Source: Fibrobacter sp. UWB11
GTDB taxonomy: Bacteria; Fibrobacterota; Fibrobacteria; Fibrobacterales; Fibrobacteraceae
Direction of reading: 5' to 3'
DNA: 64,000 bases
Assembly: GCF_900143015.1 (NCBI RefSeq)
Contig: NZ_FSRT01000001.1
Location: 1,178,001 to 1,242,000, forward strand
Shown here piece after piece: positions 1-8,298 of this stretch (within the stretch, counting starts at the first letter, position 1; the number at the start of each line of letters is the position of its first letter). The translations under genes and the position numbers were made by a program. The notes beneath the pieces were generated by a model, which searched no databases, was not told the origin of the DNA, and worked only from the letters and a program-made list of their open reading frames with translations.

Positions 1-226
1 TTAAAATGAGCGAGTCCCCTCGGACGACTTTATCGTTTATTACGTATGTTTCGGTGGATTGTATTTGAGTTGTGTCTCCATGGTAAATGAGAGTCCAACC
101 ATGGTTTAGCTTGATTACGGAATCGTAGACGCCCAGTTGACGTATCGTAAAAACAGCAAGGCTAATAAGAACTATCAGCAGTACTGTTACTAAACTTGCA
201 AAAAACTTTGGGCGTCTATCTAGCAT
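1..226 (-). CDS. Partial membrane-anchored protein, 5' part only
   Basis: The minus-strand frame opens at an ATG at 226 and stays open to the window edge, so only the first 75 residues are visible. The start MLDRRPKFFASLVTVLLIVL is a short basic stretch followed by one hydrophobic segment (about residues 8-27), as in a signal anchor. The remainder is polar, with a Gly-Trp-Thr-Leu stretch near residue 44 that recalls the first strand of bacterial extracytoplasmic sensor domains; that resemblance is weak. The reading frame lies downstream of fabF in the same direction, beyond a terminator, so it is probably a separate transcript. Function cannot be assigned from this fragment. Confidence 0.55.
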   Translation of the reverse strand, partial: MLDRRPKFFASLVTVLLIVLISLAVFTIRQLGVYDSVIKLNHGWTLIYHGDTTQIQSTETYVINDKVVRGDSLIL

Positions 227-263
227 AATCTATATAAATATAGTTCACTTTTCGCTCAAAATC

Positions 264-290
264 AAAAAAATGGCGGCTCAAGTCCGCCAT
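264..290 (-). terminator. Rho-independent terminator of fabF
   Basis: Stem ATGGCGG/CCGCCAT (7 bp, 270-276 with 284-290) with a 7-base loop. On the minus strand it is followed by a run of seven T. It lies about 30 bases after the fabF stop codon. Confidence 0.85.
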
Positions 291-320
291 TCTCGGTTGC
301 AAATCCTTTTGTAAAAGAAT

Positions 321-1574
321 TTATACGTTGTACTTCTTTATCACCACAATGCCGTTGTGGCCGCCAAAGCCAAGCGAGGCCGATACGGCAACATCGATGT
401 TCCCTTCAACGCCCTTGTGCGGCACGTAGTCGAGGTCGCATTCTGCGTCCGGGTTGTCGAGGTTGATGGTGGCGGGGTAGAACGAATCGCGAATAGCAAG
501 CGTACTGATCATTGCTTCGATAACGCCTGCCGCACCGACGCAGTGGCCGGTCATGCTCTTGGTGCTAGAGACCTTGATCTTGTAGGCATGTTCGCCGAGC
601 GCAATTTTCAGCATCTGCGTTTCGGTGAGGTCGTTCAAGTGCGTCGAAGTGCCGTGGGCATTGTAGTAGTCCACGTCGGTCGGGGCGATGCCGGCGTCTT
701 TCAAAGCCTTGATCATTGCCTTGGCGCAGGTTTCTCCACCCGGGCGCGGACTTGTGATGTGGTAGGCGTCGGCAGAAGAACCGTAACCGGCGACTTCGGC
801 GTAAATCTTTGCACCGCGGGCCTTGGCGTGTTCGAGTTCTTCGAGCACGAGGATGGCACCTGCTTCACCCATCACGAATCCACTGCGGTCTTTGTCGAAG
901 GGGCGGGATGCTTTTTCGGGTGCGTCGTTGAACTTGTCGGTAAGGGCGTGCATGCCCGCAAAGCTCTTGATGGAGTAGTCCGTGATGGCACTTTCGGAAC
1001 CGCCGGCGAGGCAGACGTCCAGTCGACCCGAGCGGACGGCGTCAAGGGCAACGCCGATGGCGTCCGTGCCGGAGGCACAGGCGGTACAAACGGTGTGTGC
1101 TGAACCCGTGATGCCAAGGGCGATGGAAACGTTTGCGCAAGCTTCGTTTGCAATGAGTTCGGGCATGGCGAGCGGCGAAACACGACGGCGGCCACCTTCG
1201 AGATACTTGCAATAAGTTTCTTCGACAACGTCCATGCCGGCAAGGCCGTTACCGGCGACAATGCCTGTGGTGTCCTCGGCGAGCATTTCTCGGCTGAGGC
1301 TTGCGTCCTTGACTGCTTCGTTTGCGGCGGCGACGAGGAATTGCGTGAAGCGGGCCATGCGGCGGGCTTCCTTCGGGTCGATGCCGTGTTCTTCGGGCTT
1401 AAAATCCTTGACTTCTGCAGCGATTTTCACCGGGCAGTTCGTTGCATCGAACAATGTGATGGGGCCGATGCCGCACTTGCCTTGCTTGATGGATGCCCAA
1501 AGTTCGGGGGCGGACTTGCCTACGGGGGTCACCGCGCCCATACCAGTAATAACAACTCTTCTTCTATTCGTCAT
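321..1574 (-). CDS. fabF: 3-oxoacyl-ACP synthase II (FabF/KASII)
   Basis: Cytosolic condensing enzyme of type II fatty-acid synthesis, which elongates acyl-ACP with malonyl-ACP. The 417-residue length is normal for FabF. The protein begins with the family-typical RRRVVITGMGAVTPVG and carries the nucleophile Cys166 in TACASGT, and the two catalytic histidines in NAHGTST and in GHCVGAAG. It stands alone: no fabD, fabG or acpP is adjacent. It is about 14 kb from the pigment cluster, whose ketosynthases differ clearly from it, so a housekeeping role is the simplest reading. No strong Shine-Dalgarno is visible before the ATG. An AT-rich stretch upstream (about 1608-1620, minus strand TATAAT) could hold the promoter. 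Confidence 0.93.
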   Translation of the reverse strand: MTNRRRVVITGMGAVTPVGKSAPELWASIKQGKCGIGPITLFDATNCPVKIAAEVKDFKPEEHGIDPKEARRMARFTQFLVAAANEAVKDASLSREMLAEDTTGIVAGNGLAGMDVVEETYCKYLEGGRRRVSPLAMPELIANEACANVSIALGITGSAHTVCTACASGTDAIGVALDAVRSGRLDVCLAGGSESAITDYSIKSFAGMHALTDKFNDAPEKASRPFDKDRSGFVMGEAGAILVLEELEHAKARGAKIYAEVAGYGSSADAYHITSPRPGGETCAKAMIKALKDAGIAPTDVDYYNAHGTSTHLNDLTETQMLKIALGEHAYKIKVSSTKSMTGHCVGAAGVIEAMISTLAIRDSFYPATINLDNPDAECDLDYVPHKGVEGNIDVAVSASLGFGGHNGIVVIKKYNV

Positions 1575-1659
1575 ATAGGACTAAGATAGCTTTTTTGGAA
1601 TGGTAATTGTAATTATATAGGGGTATAATAGGATATATTTGCTTTTTCTATATTTACAA

Positions 1660-1685
1660 TGTCATCCCCGACTTGTTCGGGGATC
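1660..1685. repeat. GTCAT-type palindromic intergenic repeat
   Basis: Stem ATCCCCGA/TCGGGGAT (1664-1671 with 1677-1684) preceded by TGTC. It belongs to the family of GTCAT(C/T)CC...GGATC hairpins scattered through this window. It lies between divergent genes, so it is not an obvious terminator. Confidence 0.6.
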
Positions 1686-1752
1686 GCCATACACAGTATT
1701 TATTATTGATACTTTTTTGGTGGCATAAAACATTTTGAATGAGGTCTATGGC

Positions 1753-2745
1753 ATGATCGTCTCTTGGATGACAACGAATAAGTGTAACTTGACGTGCAAA
1801 CACTGCTATCAGGATGCTGGCGAAAATAAATCAGCCGAACTCACGACTTCAGAAGCGATCAAGCTCATTGACGAAATAGCCAAGGCCGGATTCAAGATTA
1901 TGATTTTCAGCGGTGGCGAACCTATGACACGCCCGGATATCGTGGAACTTGTGGCCCATGCCCGCGAACGCGGACTCCGCCCGGTTTTTGGCACGAACGG
2001 AACGCTTATCACGCACGACCTCGCGTTCAAGCTCAAGAATGCTGGGGCTATGGCAATGGGTATCAGCGTCGATAGCATTGACCCGGCTCGTCATAACGAT
2101 TTTCGCGGTCTCCCGAACGCGTTTGAACTCACGTTGATGGGTATTGAAAACTGCAAGGCGGCGGGCCTCCCGTTCCAAATTCACACGACTATCATGGACT
2201 GGAACCAGAACGAAATCTTCGACATCATGGACTGGGTCAAGGAAATTGGAGCAGTGAACCACCAGATTTTCTTCCTCATTCCGGTGGGTCGTGGCAAGGA
2301 AATCGAAGGTCATGCGCTCCGCGTTGCTGAATACGAAGGCCTCCTCCGCAAGATTATGGAAAAGAGCCGCACGCTCGGAATTCCAGTGAAGCCCACATGC
2401 GCTCCGCAGTTCCTCCGCATTGCAGACCAACTCGACATCAAGACGCGTTACAGCCGTGGTTGCCTTGCGGGCCTTGACTACTGTATCGTAAGCCCGATCG
2501 GCAAGGTTCGCCCTTGCGCTTACATGATGGAAGAAGCGGGCGATGTTCACGACACGCCGTTCGATGAAATCTGGGCGAATGCCGACGTGTTCAAGAAGCT
2601 TCGCACCAAGGCGTATGCTGGAGCATGTGGCAAGTGCAAATTCAATGACCGCTGTGGCGGTTGCCGTGCCCGTGCCGCTTACTACCACGACGGCGACTAC
2701 ATGCAAGAAGATAGCTACTGCGCTTACGGAAGAGGGTTGAAGTAA
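1753..2745 (+). CDS. Radical SAM/SPASM protein, NirJ/AhbD-like
   Basis: Radical S-adenosylmethionine enzyme. The N-terminus has the CX3CX2C cluster motif (CNLTCKHC, Cys11/15/18) and the SGGEP motif for SAM binding. The C-terminal SPASM region has about seven cysteines (CLAGLDYC, CAYM, CGKC, RCGGC and a late Cys), expected to bind one or two extra Fe-S clusters. The SWMTTNKCNLTCKHCYQDAG opening resembles proteins annotated as NirJ/NirJ2 and AhbC/AhbD in heme or heme d1 synthesis, but peptide-modifying maturases share the architecture and no heme gene is adjacent. I chose ATG 1753 because TGAGG sits eight bases upstream; a TTG at 1735 is the alternative. tadA follows after two bases. Confidence 0.7.
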   Translation: MIVSWMTTNKCNLTCKHCYQDAGENKSAELTTSEAIKLIDEIAKAGFKIMIFSGGEPMTRPDIVELVAHARERGLRPVFGTNGTLITHDLAFKLKNAGAMAMGISVDSIDPARHNDFRGLPNAFELTLMGIENCKAAGLPFQIHTTIMDWNQNEIFDIMDWVKEIGAVNHQIFFLIPVGRGKEIEGHALRVAEYEGLLRKIMEKSRTLGIPVKPTCAPQFLRIADQLDIKTRYSRGCLAGLDYCIVSPIGKVRPCAYMMEEAGDVHDTPFDEIWANADVFKKLRTKAYAGACGKCKFNDRCGGCRARAAYYHDGDYMQEDSYCAYGRGLK

Positions 2746-2747
2746 GT

Positions 2748-3269
2748 ATGAACAACGTAACAGACGGCGGTGCGAATTTCTCGTCTGATGATGTTCGTTT
2801 CATGCGTATGGCACTTCGCCAGGCGCAGATTGCTTTTGACATGAAAGAAATCCCCATCGGTTGCGTCATCGTAAAAGACGGAGTCGTGATAGGGAAGGGC
2901 TACAATCAAGTCGAACAGCTCAAGGACGCCACTGCTCATGCAGAAATCATTGCGATAGGCACGGCTGCAAGCACGCTCGATAACTGGCGTTTGGACGGCT
3001 GCACGCTTTACGTGACGCTTGAACCGTGCCCCATGTGCGCAGGAGCTATCCTCAACAGTCGCGTTTCCCGCATTGTCTACGGTTCCCCAGACTCTCGTTT
3101 TGGCGGTTGCGGCACGACAATTGATGTCATTACCGGCAATGCCCTCAAGCGCGCCGTAGAAGTTACGGGTGGCGTTCTCGCTGATGAATGCCTCGGCCTC
3201 CTGAAAGGCTTTTTCCAGCAGATGCGCCTTGAAAAAGGTGATACTGGCGCGAAACCACCTACTCCGTAA
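2748..3269 (+). CDS. tadA: tRNA-specific adenosine deaminase TadA
   Basis: Deaminates A34 to inosine in tRNA-Arg(ACG). The zinc and catalytic motifs are complete: HAE (His64, proton-shuttle Glu66) and PCPMC (Cys94, Cys97). Length 173 is slightly longer than typical TadA, with a short extra N-terminus and a polar C-terminal tail. The start is two bases after the stop of the radical SAM gene, so the two are probably translated from one mRNA. A GAGGG in the end of the upstream gene can serve as ribosome-binding site. A guanine or cytosine deaminase of the same fold is the alternative, but the spacing of motifs and the KEIPIGCVIVKDG start favour TadA. Confidence 0.9.
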   Translation: MNNVTDGGANFSSDDVRFMRMALRQAQIAFDMKEIPIGCVIVKDGVVIGKGYNQVEQLKDATAHAEIIAIGTAASTLDNWRLDGCTLYVTLEPCPMCAGAILNSRVSRIVYGSPDSRFGGCGTTIDVITGNALKRAVEVTGGVLADECLGLLKGFFQQMRLEKGDTGAKPPTP

Positions 3270-3292
3270 CATTTTTTACTTAAATTTAAGGC

Positions 3293-4132
3293 ATGAATTT
3301 TATCAAGTTTGGCGCTTTTTCGGCGCTCTCTGTTGCTTTATTGACTCTTTGCTCCTGCGAACGGAACGAGATACATCTTGCTTTTAACACGCAGACTGTT
3401 GCCCCGCAGTCGTTCGTTCTCGAATCTACGTTGAATGCGAGCCTGCCGGGGGATTCTGTGAATGTTCCCGAATCCATGCGTACGCATGTGAGTGTCCGTA
3501 GTACAATGAGTCTACTCATGTCTTACGATAACGGTTCTGGACGCTTCGAGATGAAAATTGATTCTGTCGATTACACAAGCGACAAACGCTCCGTCGATGA
3601 ATTCCGTAATATCGAAAAGTACCTTTCCATTCAGAATTTCCAGTTCAAGCTCAATCACGATGGAATCATTACCGATCCGACCATCGAAAATGCAATGGAC
3701 ATGCCTTCCGAAGACGAACTTAATTTGATTCCGCTTTTCCTCAAGGCTCAACCGTTGCTCCCTGAAAAGCCGGTTAAACTTGGAGAATCCTGGGAACGCC
3801 AGATGCCGATTTTTGGCAAGGGTAATAGTTCCACGACTGTCTACAAGACATTCACATTGCAAGATGTGTATTTGCAAGACGGTGTGCGCATGGCGAAAAT
3901 TCACATGGGCATGAAGTATTTGGAACTTCCAGATACAACCTCGAATTTGCAGTTGAAAAGTAGCGACTACGTTGTGGGCGATGGAATGGTTCTCTTTGAT
4001 GTAACTCATGGAACGATTGCTTCTGCAGAAATGAATATTGTCGCCGTTCTTGATGTGTGTGACCTCGTTGCAGGCGACACGCTCCCGAGCTTGAATGTCA
4101 ATCAGAAAATCACTTTGAGGAACCAGCAATGA
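3293..4132 (+). CDS. Putative lipoprotein of unknown function
   Basis: The N-terminus is a lipoprotein signal ending in LCSC, with Cys22 the likely lipidated residue. The 257-residue mature part looks beta-rich and resembles DUF6263-type lipoproteins in pattern only (a conserved KLGESWER near residue 165, which fits the strand-turn seen in that group). No catalytic motif is seen. Its stop overlaps the start of the next gene (ATGA), implying translational coupling with the beta-helix protein. Both are exported, and they precede the stator-like genes on the same strand without a visible terminator, so they may act in the same envelope process. Confidence 0.75.
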   Translation: MNFIKFGAFSALSVALLTLCSCERNEIHLAFNTQTVAPQSFVLESTLNASLPGDSVNVPESMRTHVSVRSTMSLLMSYDNGSGRFEMKIDSVDYTSDKRSVDEFRNIEKYLSIQNFQFKLNHDGIITDPTIENAMDMPSEDELNLIPLFLKAQPLLPEKPVKLGESWERQMPIFGKGNSSTTVYKTFTLQDVYLQDGVRMAKIHMGMKYLELPDTTSNLQLKSSDYVVGDGMVLFDVTHGTIASAEMNIVAVLDVCDLVAGDTLPSLNVNQKITLRNQQ

Positions 4133-4845
4133 TTCGTAGCTTTGTGCGCTCCTCGATTTTAACAGTCCTTGCCGCTAGTGCAGTCTTTGCTTCGGGCATG
4201 CCGTTCCCGGTTGCAGAAAATGGCAAAGTCCTTTTGAAAGAAAAAGACAGTCCTTATGTGCTCGAACAGGGCGTGGTTGTCGGCGAAAAAGATTCTTTAG
4301 TCATTGAACCGGGTGTGACCGTTCTTATGGGTGAGTTTGCAAAACTCATGATCCAAGGGACGATTAAAATTGCGGGCACGAATGACAAGCCTGTTGTTTT
4401 TAGCGGTGCGGATTCCGTTGCGAACTGGAATGGTTTTCACATCATGTCTAGCGCGCGTCCTTTTGAAATCAAGAATCTGACTGTCGAAAACGCGTTCCGC
4501 AATACGATTTTCCGTTCTAGCGGTACGCTTGAAAACGTAAGTTTTTTCAATAACTATTATGGTTTGTGGGTCGATGAAAGCCCCGATGTCACTTTAGTAC
4601 ATTGCACTTTCGCACACAACCGCTATGCGATTTCCGTGAGGGCTGGTCGTGTCGTTTCGAATGGCTCGAATGTCTCTGAAAACGTTTATGGACTTTATCT
4701 CGAATCTGGTGGAAAACTCGATGGCGATACGGACTTGATCCGTAACAATCAGGAATCTGATATTCGCAGTGAAGCCGCAGACTTGAAGTTGAGTAAAAAG
4801 CGTGTTCGCCGTAATGTGTGGCATAATATCGAGTCGCGTTTTTAA
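4129..4845 (+). CDS. Exported right-handed beta-helix protein
   Basis: A cleavable signal peptide (MIRSFVRSSILTVLAASAVF, ending about residue 22) is followed by short, regularly spaced strands typical of a parallel beta-helix: LVIEPGVTVLMG, LMIQGTIKIAG, FEIKNLTVENA, LENVSFFNNYYGLWV, VTLVHCTFAHNRYAISV, VVSNGSNVSENVYGLYL. At 238 residues it would give about eight or nine coils. Such helices occur in polysaccharide-processing enzymes and in passive surface proteins. No catalytic aspartates are clear enough to call an enzyme. Coupled by overlap to the preceding lipoprotein, with nine bases to the next gene. Confidence 0.75.
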   Translation: MIRSFVRSSILTVLAASAVFASGMPFPVAENGKVLLKEKDSPYVLEQGVVVGEKDSLVIEPGVTVLMGEFAKLMIQGTIKIAGTNDKPVVFSGADSVANWNGFHIMSSARPFEIKNLTVENAFRNTIFRSSGTLENVSFFNNYYGLWVDESPDVTLVHCTFAHNRYAISVRAGRVVSNGSNVSENVYGLYLESGGKLDGDTDLIRNNQESDIRSEAADLKLSKKRVRRNVWHNIESRF

Positions 4846-4854
4846 GGGGTAGTC

Positions 4855-5772
4855 GTGGAAGAAGCTTTTCGTAGAGCCATACGTAAGATGACAGGTGCAA
4901 GCGTACGCTTGGCCGTTCGTCCGAATCGCTCGGCTATCGTCGCAACGCTTTCTCAGTCCATGATGGTCACGTGGTCTATTGCGCTCTTTGAACATCTCGA
5001 TGCGATGCTCAACAATCCGAACGCCAATGTGGGTAGCTCCGAACTGATTTCGTTCAGCGAATCCGCCTGGAAACTTTGTGAGTCCGGATTCCCGCAAATT
5101 TTCAAGGATTGCGAAAAACTTTATAGCGAGTTCCGCGCCAAGTGGATCCAGCGATTCTCGACTGACGAAGTTTTACGCCTCCTGCTCGAAGGCGGCGATT
5201 TCCTGGTGCATGACGAAGAAAAGGGTTGGGCTTTAACAGTCAAGAATAACAAGCAGGACATCAACAACTTTTACTCGGCAACGATTCACTTGCTTGTAAG
5301 CGATGCAGAACCGCTGTTCGTGCGTATGCATGGCCGCGTGATGCAGTTGCAAGAAAAACTTTGCAAGTATTGGCTTTCCGAAAGCGCTGTAGATCCGGTG
5401 TCCAAGCTTTTGCCGTGCCTAGAGGCTTCGCTTCGCGAAAAAGAAAACGCGATGGTCGTTTCGCTACGTACATCGTTGAACTCTCTTGCAAAAAAGCGTT
5501 TTGCGGCGGCATTTTCCTCAAAAGGTCCGGTGCGCTATTATTCGTCCGCGATGTCTTGTGCAAGGAATGTGGGGCGTTTTTGGAACCCGCATTACGCATA
5601 CGAAAATTGCTTTTTGGCATTCACGGATGACTTTTGCGATTACGCGCAAGGCCTTACAACGCAAATTATTGAATGGTACCAAAGTAAGTGGTCCCTTTTC
5701 CTTCGCGGGTTCTCTCGCGGTCAGTTAAACTTGTTTGAAACAGTCGCTCCTTATCAAGCGCAGAATGTGTAG
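4855..5772 (+). CDS. Unknown protein of the stator-like operon, 305 aa
   Basis: I do not recognise the family. The protein starts at GTG 4855, nine bases after the beta-helix gene, and ends seven bases before the MotA-like gene. It has no signal peptide or membrane segment and is predicted to be mostly helical and cytosolic. It is rich in aromatic residues near the C-terminus (RYYSSAMSCARNVGRFWNPH, then ENCFLAFTDDFCDYAQ). Position suggests a soluble partner of the channel complex. It is not visibly like ZorC (EH-signature) or ZorE (HNH nuclease), the partners in known Zorya systems. Confidence 0.7.
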   Translation: MEEAFRRAIRKMTGASVRLAVRPNRSAIVATLSQSMMVTWSIALFEHLDAMLNNPNANVGSSELISFSESAWKLCESGFPQIFKDCEKLYSEFRAKWIQRFSTDEVLRLLLEGGDFLVHDEEKGWALTVKNNKQDINNFYSATIHLLVSDAEPLFVRMHGRVMQLQEKLCKYWLSESAVDPVSKLLPCLEASLREKENAMVVSLRTSLNSLAKKRFAAAFSSKGPVRYYSSAMSCARNVGRFWNPHYAYENCFLAFTDDFCDYAQGLTTQIIEWYQSKWSLFLRGFSRGQLNLFETVAPYQAQNV

Positions 5773-5779
5773 GTAAAAA

Positions 5780-7645
5780 ATGAAAAATGCATTCAATACG
5801 ATTCTTGTTTTAACGGTGGTGGGTTTTGCAACCCTTATCGTAGGTGCTCTTTACTTTGGCGCACCTGCATTCGGTTGGATAATCATGATCGCCATTATGG
5901 CTGTTTACCTGGTCGAACAGCTTTCTGCCATCCGTAAGATGAAGCAGATTATTGCTGAAAACGATATTATTGATGCTTGTGAAAGCGAAAACGTTTATCC
6001 TGAATTGGATAGTGGTGTAGTCGGCAAGCGCATTGAAATGGCAAAGCGCCTCTTGCAAAAGAATATCCGCTTGGATTCTCCGATTGCTTTTGAAGTGCTT
6101 ACTTCCGGTTCTTCGATTCCGCTCAACCGCAGCGTAGGTTCGACGGTTATTCTCCTCGGCCTTATGGGTACGTTCTTCGGCCTTATGCAGTCTGTGGCAA
6201 CAGCCGGTGGTGCCATTGACAATTCAACGACGCAAGGGACGCTTGATACAATCCAGGTGCTTTTCCAGAACATGAAGGGCATTTTTGGCACTAGCCTTTG
6301 TGGCTTGTTTGCCGCCTTGATTCTGAGTGCAAGCCGCACAGTGCTCAGCTCCAAGCGCGATGAATTTATGGCTCATCTCGATGCCTTTACGCTTGATATG
6401 CAGGATTCTGTGAGCGAAAAGGGCGCTATCGAAGAAGACAAGAGCGAACTTGAACGCCTCTTTGATTCTGTGGAAAAGAACTTGTCTGTGATAGCTTCTT
6501 CTGTGCAAGAAGGCTTGGCTGGCGTTGTTTCCATGGTTGGCGAAGAACTCTCTGCCATGACATCGAAACTCAACCAAGATGTCGTGGATTCCGTCCAGAA
6601 GGTTTCTTCTGAAATGACTTCTTCTATCAAGACTGTCAATGATTCCTTGGCTCAGTCTGTTGCTAACATGAATGAATCTGCCCAGAAGTTTGGTGAACTT
6701 GTCGGTGCTTCTGTAACGGATGCCTTCAAGCCGATTAATGAAAATATCGGTGCTCTTTCTGCTTCTGTCGAATCGATTCCTTCTAAGCTGGATGAAAAAC
6801 TCAATGGCATTTCTAACGCTTTGAATGTTGGCCTCGATGGTATTTCTTCTGGCGTGAAAACTTCGCTCGAAAGCGTGGCTTCTGACGTCAAGGCGGGTCT
6901 TGATGGCGTTGCTTCCGATGTTAAGGCCGGTCTTCAGGATGTGGCGAAGGGCACGATGGATGTGGCATACCTTACTAAGGATGCTATGGACGAAGCTTCT
7001 AAGAGCATTGGTGATTCTGTTGCCGAACAGGTCAAGCAGTCCAGCGAACAGTGGACGAACTTTATGCAGCGTCTCGAATCTGAAACGACTGCCAACGTGG
7101 ATTCCCAGCGCGAAGGCCTCGAAACGCTCAAGAGCGTTGCTCTTCAAGTTGCCGAAAAAGCTCAAGCCGGTTCTGCAGAACTCTCCCAGAACGTCTCCGA
7201 AAAGCTCGGAGCCCTTTCTTCCGACATTCTCGGTGCATTCCAGAAACTTTCCGAAACCTCCAGCGTTCTTTTGGAAGCGCAAAAGGCTCTCACCGAAAGT
7301 ATCGACAACCGCGTGGTCAAGGAAAAAGAAGCCACGGACGCTCTTGGCGGAAACATCGTGGAAACCGCAGAACTTATGCGCGTGAACCAGTCCGAACTCA
7401 GCGCCAACCTCGAAATGTTGCGTAGCGGTCTCGAAACGATTCTCGAAAAGCTCTCCGGCGATACCGCAGAACACGAAGAAGAAGACAACTTTGTCGAACA
7501 CCTCAACCAGTCTCTCGAAGCCTTCCACGAACGCGCCAGCGAAGTGCTCATGGAAAATGCAGTCAAGACTCAAGAAATCTTGCTCGAAGTTCTCGAACAG
7601 ACACAGCGTTCTGCAATCCCTGCTCAACCTAAAGCTGAAGGTTAA
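5780..7645 (+). CDS. MotA/TolQ/ExbB-type channel with long coiled-coil tail (ZorA-like)
   Basis: Inner-membrane proton-channel subunit. Two hydrophobic segments lie at about residues 7-25 and 28-47. The conserved channel pair follows: VGSTVILLGLMGTFFGLMQS (about 118-137) and GIFGTSLCGLFAALIL (about 171-187). From about residue 200 to 600 the protein is a continuous Ala/Ser/Val/Glu-rich helical tail with an internal near-repeat ASDVKAGL (residues about 363-382). MotA, TolQ and ExbB lack such a tail; ZorA of Zorya has one. No flagellar gene is present in the window. The next gene, two bases downstream, is the matching MotB/ZorB-like subunit. Confidence 0.85.
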   Translation: MKNAFNTILVLTVVGFATLIVGALYFGAPAFGWIIMIAIMAVYLVEQLSAIRKMKQIIAENDIIDACESENVYPELDSGVVGKRIEMAKRLLQKNIRLDSPIAFEVLTSGSSIPLNRSVGSTVILLGLMGTFFGLMQSVATAGGAIDNSTTQGTLDTIQVLFQNMKGIFGTSLCGLFAALILSASRTVLSSKRDEFMAHLDAFTLDMQDSVSEKGAIEEDKSELERLFDSVEKNLSVIASSVQEGLAGVVSMVGEELSAMTSKLNQDVVDSVQKVSSEMTSSIKTVNDSLAQSVANMNESAQKFGELVGASVTDAFKPINENIGALSASVESIPSKLDEKLNGISNALNVGLDGISSGVKTSLESVASDVKAGLDGVASDVKAGLQDVAKGTMDVAYLTKDAMDEASKSIGDSVAEQVKQSSEQWTNFMQRLESETTANVDSQREGLETLKSVALQVAEKAQAGSAELSQNVSEKLGALSSDILGAFQKLSETSSVLLEAQKALTESIDNRVVKEKEATDALGGNIVETAELMRVNQSELSANLEMLRSGLETILEKLSGDTAEHEEEDNFVEHLNQSLEAFHERASEVLMENAVKTQEILLEVLEQTQRSAIPAQPKAEG

Positions 7646-7647
7646 TC

Positions 7648-8298
7648 ATGCGTCGCAATAGAGACGAAAATAGCAATCCATGGATGGCGTACACGGACTT
7701 GGGCGTGGCCCTCGTTTCGCTCTTTATCCTTGCGTTTGTGGCCATGGCGACCCTCAAGGAACAAAAAGCGGAAGACCTGACGCGTACCGAAGAAGAAGTG
7801 CTCAGCTGCCAGGAACAGATGCGCAAAATCGCAGCAGAACGCAATGCGCTTTTGTCCAAGAGCTTGCAGACTTCCATCGAAGCGGGCCTCATTGGTCTTG
7901 AAGATGGTAAGATCCAAATTCAGGCGAGTTTCCTTTTCCCGATTAACGGTGCAAATCTCACCAAGGAAGGTGAGGGCGTGATTCGCGGCATCAGCAAGGG
8001 TCTTTTGGAAGCTTTGGATACCACAGATGTTATCATGGTGAGCGGCTTTACGGACGATATTCCGTTTAGCGGTTCGACATCCTATACGAACTGGAACCTT
8101 TCTACAGAACGCGCCGTGAACGTGGTCAAGATGCTCGTGAAAATGGGCTTCCCGCCCGACAGGCTCTTTGCCGCAGGCTTTGGCGAACACCGCCCGAAGT
8201 ACCCGAACGATAGCGAAGAACATCGCCGTTTGAATCGTCGCGTGGAAATCGGCGTGACCCCGCTCCAGTCGAACAAAACAGCTGAGGTGACTCGCTAA
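7648..8298 (+). CDS. MotB/ZorB-like OmpA-family stator subunit
   Basis: A short cytosolic start is followed by one transmembrane helix, MAYTDLGVALVSLFILAF, with Asp17 at the position of the proton-carrying aspartate of MotB/ZorB. A linker with helical character (residues 40-90) leads to an OmpA-like peptidoglycan-binding domain (about 95-208). Visible motifs are SGFTDDIP, NWNLSTERA and RRLNRRVEIGV. This is a normal stator architecture: an ion-coupled helix tethered to the cell wall. Its stop codon overlaps the next start (TAATG). It could equally be called a TolR/PAL hybrid, but the pairing with the upstream channel subunit makes the stator assignment firm. Confidence 0.85.
   Translation: MRRNRDENSNPWMAYTDLGVALVSLFILAFVAMATLKEQKAEDLTRTEEEVLSCQEQMRKIAAERNALLSKSLQTSIEAGLIGLEDGKIQIQASFLFPINGANLTKEGEGVIRGISKGLLEALDTTDVIMVSGFTDDIPFSGSTSYTNWNLSTERAVNVVKMLVKMGFPPDRLFAAGFGEHRPKYPNDSEEHRRLNRRVEIGVTPLQSNKTAEVTR

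Noticed and set aside
6224-7627. Long open frame (467 codons) antisense to the channel gene
   Set aside because: A codon-bias shadow of the helical, Glu/Ser-rich tail; no ribosome-binding site and an unlikely Phe/His/Arg-rich composition.
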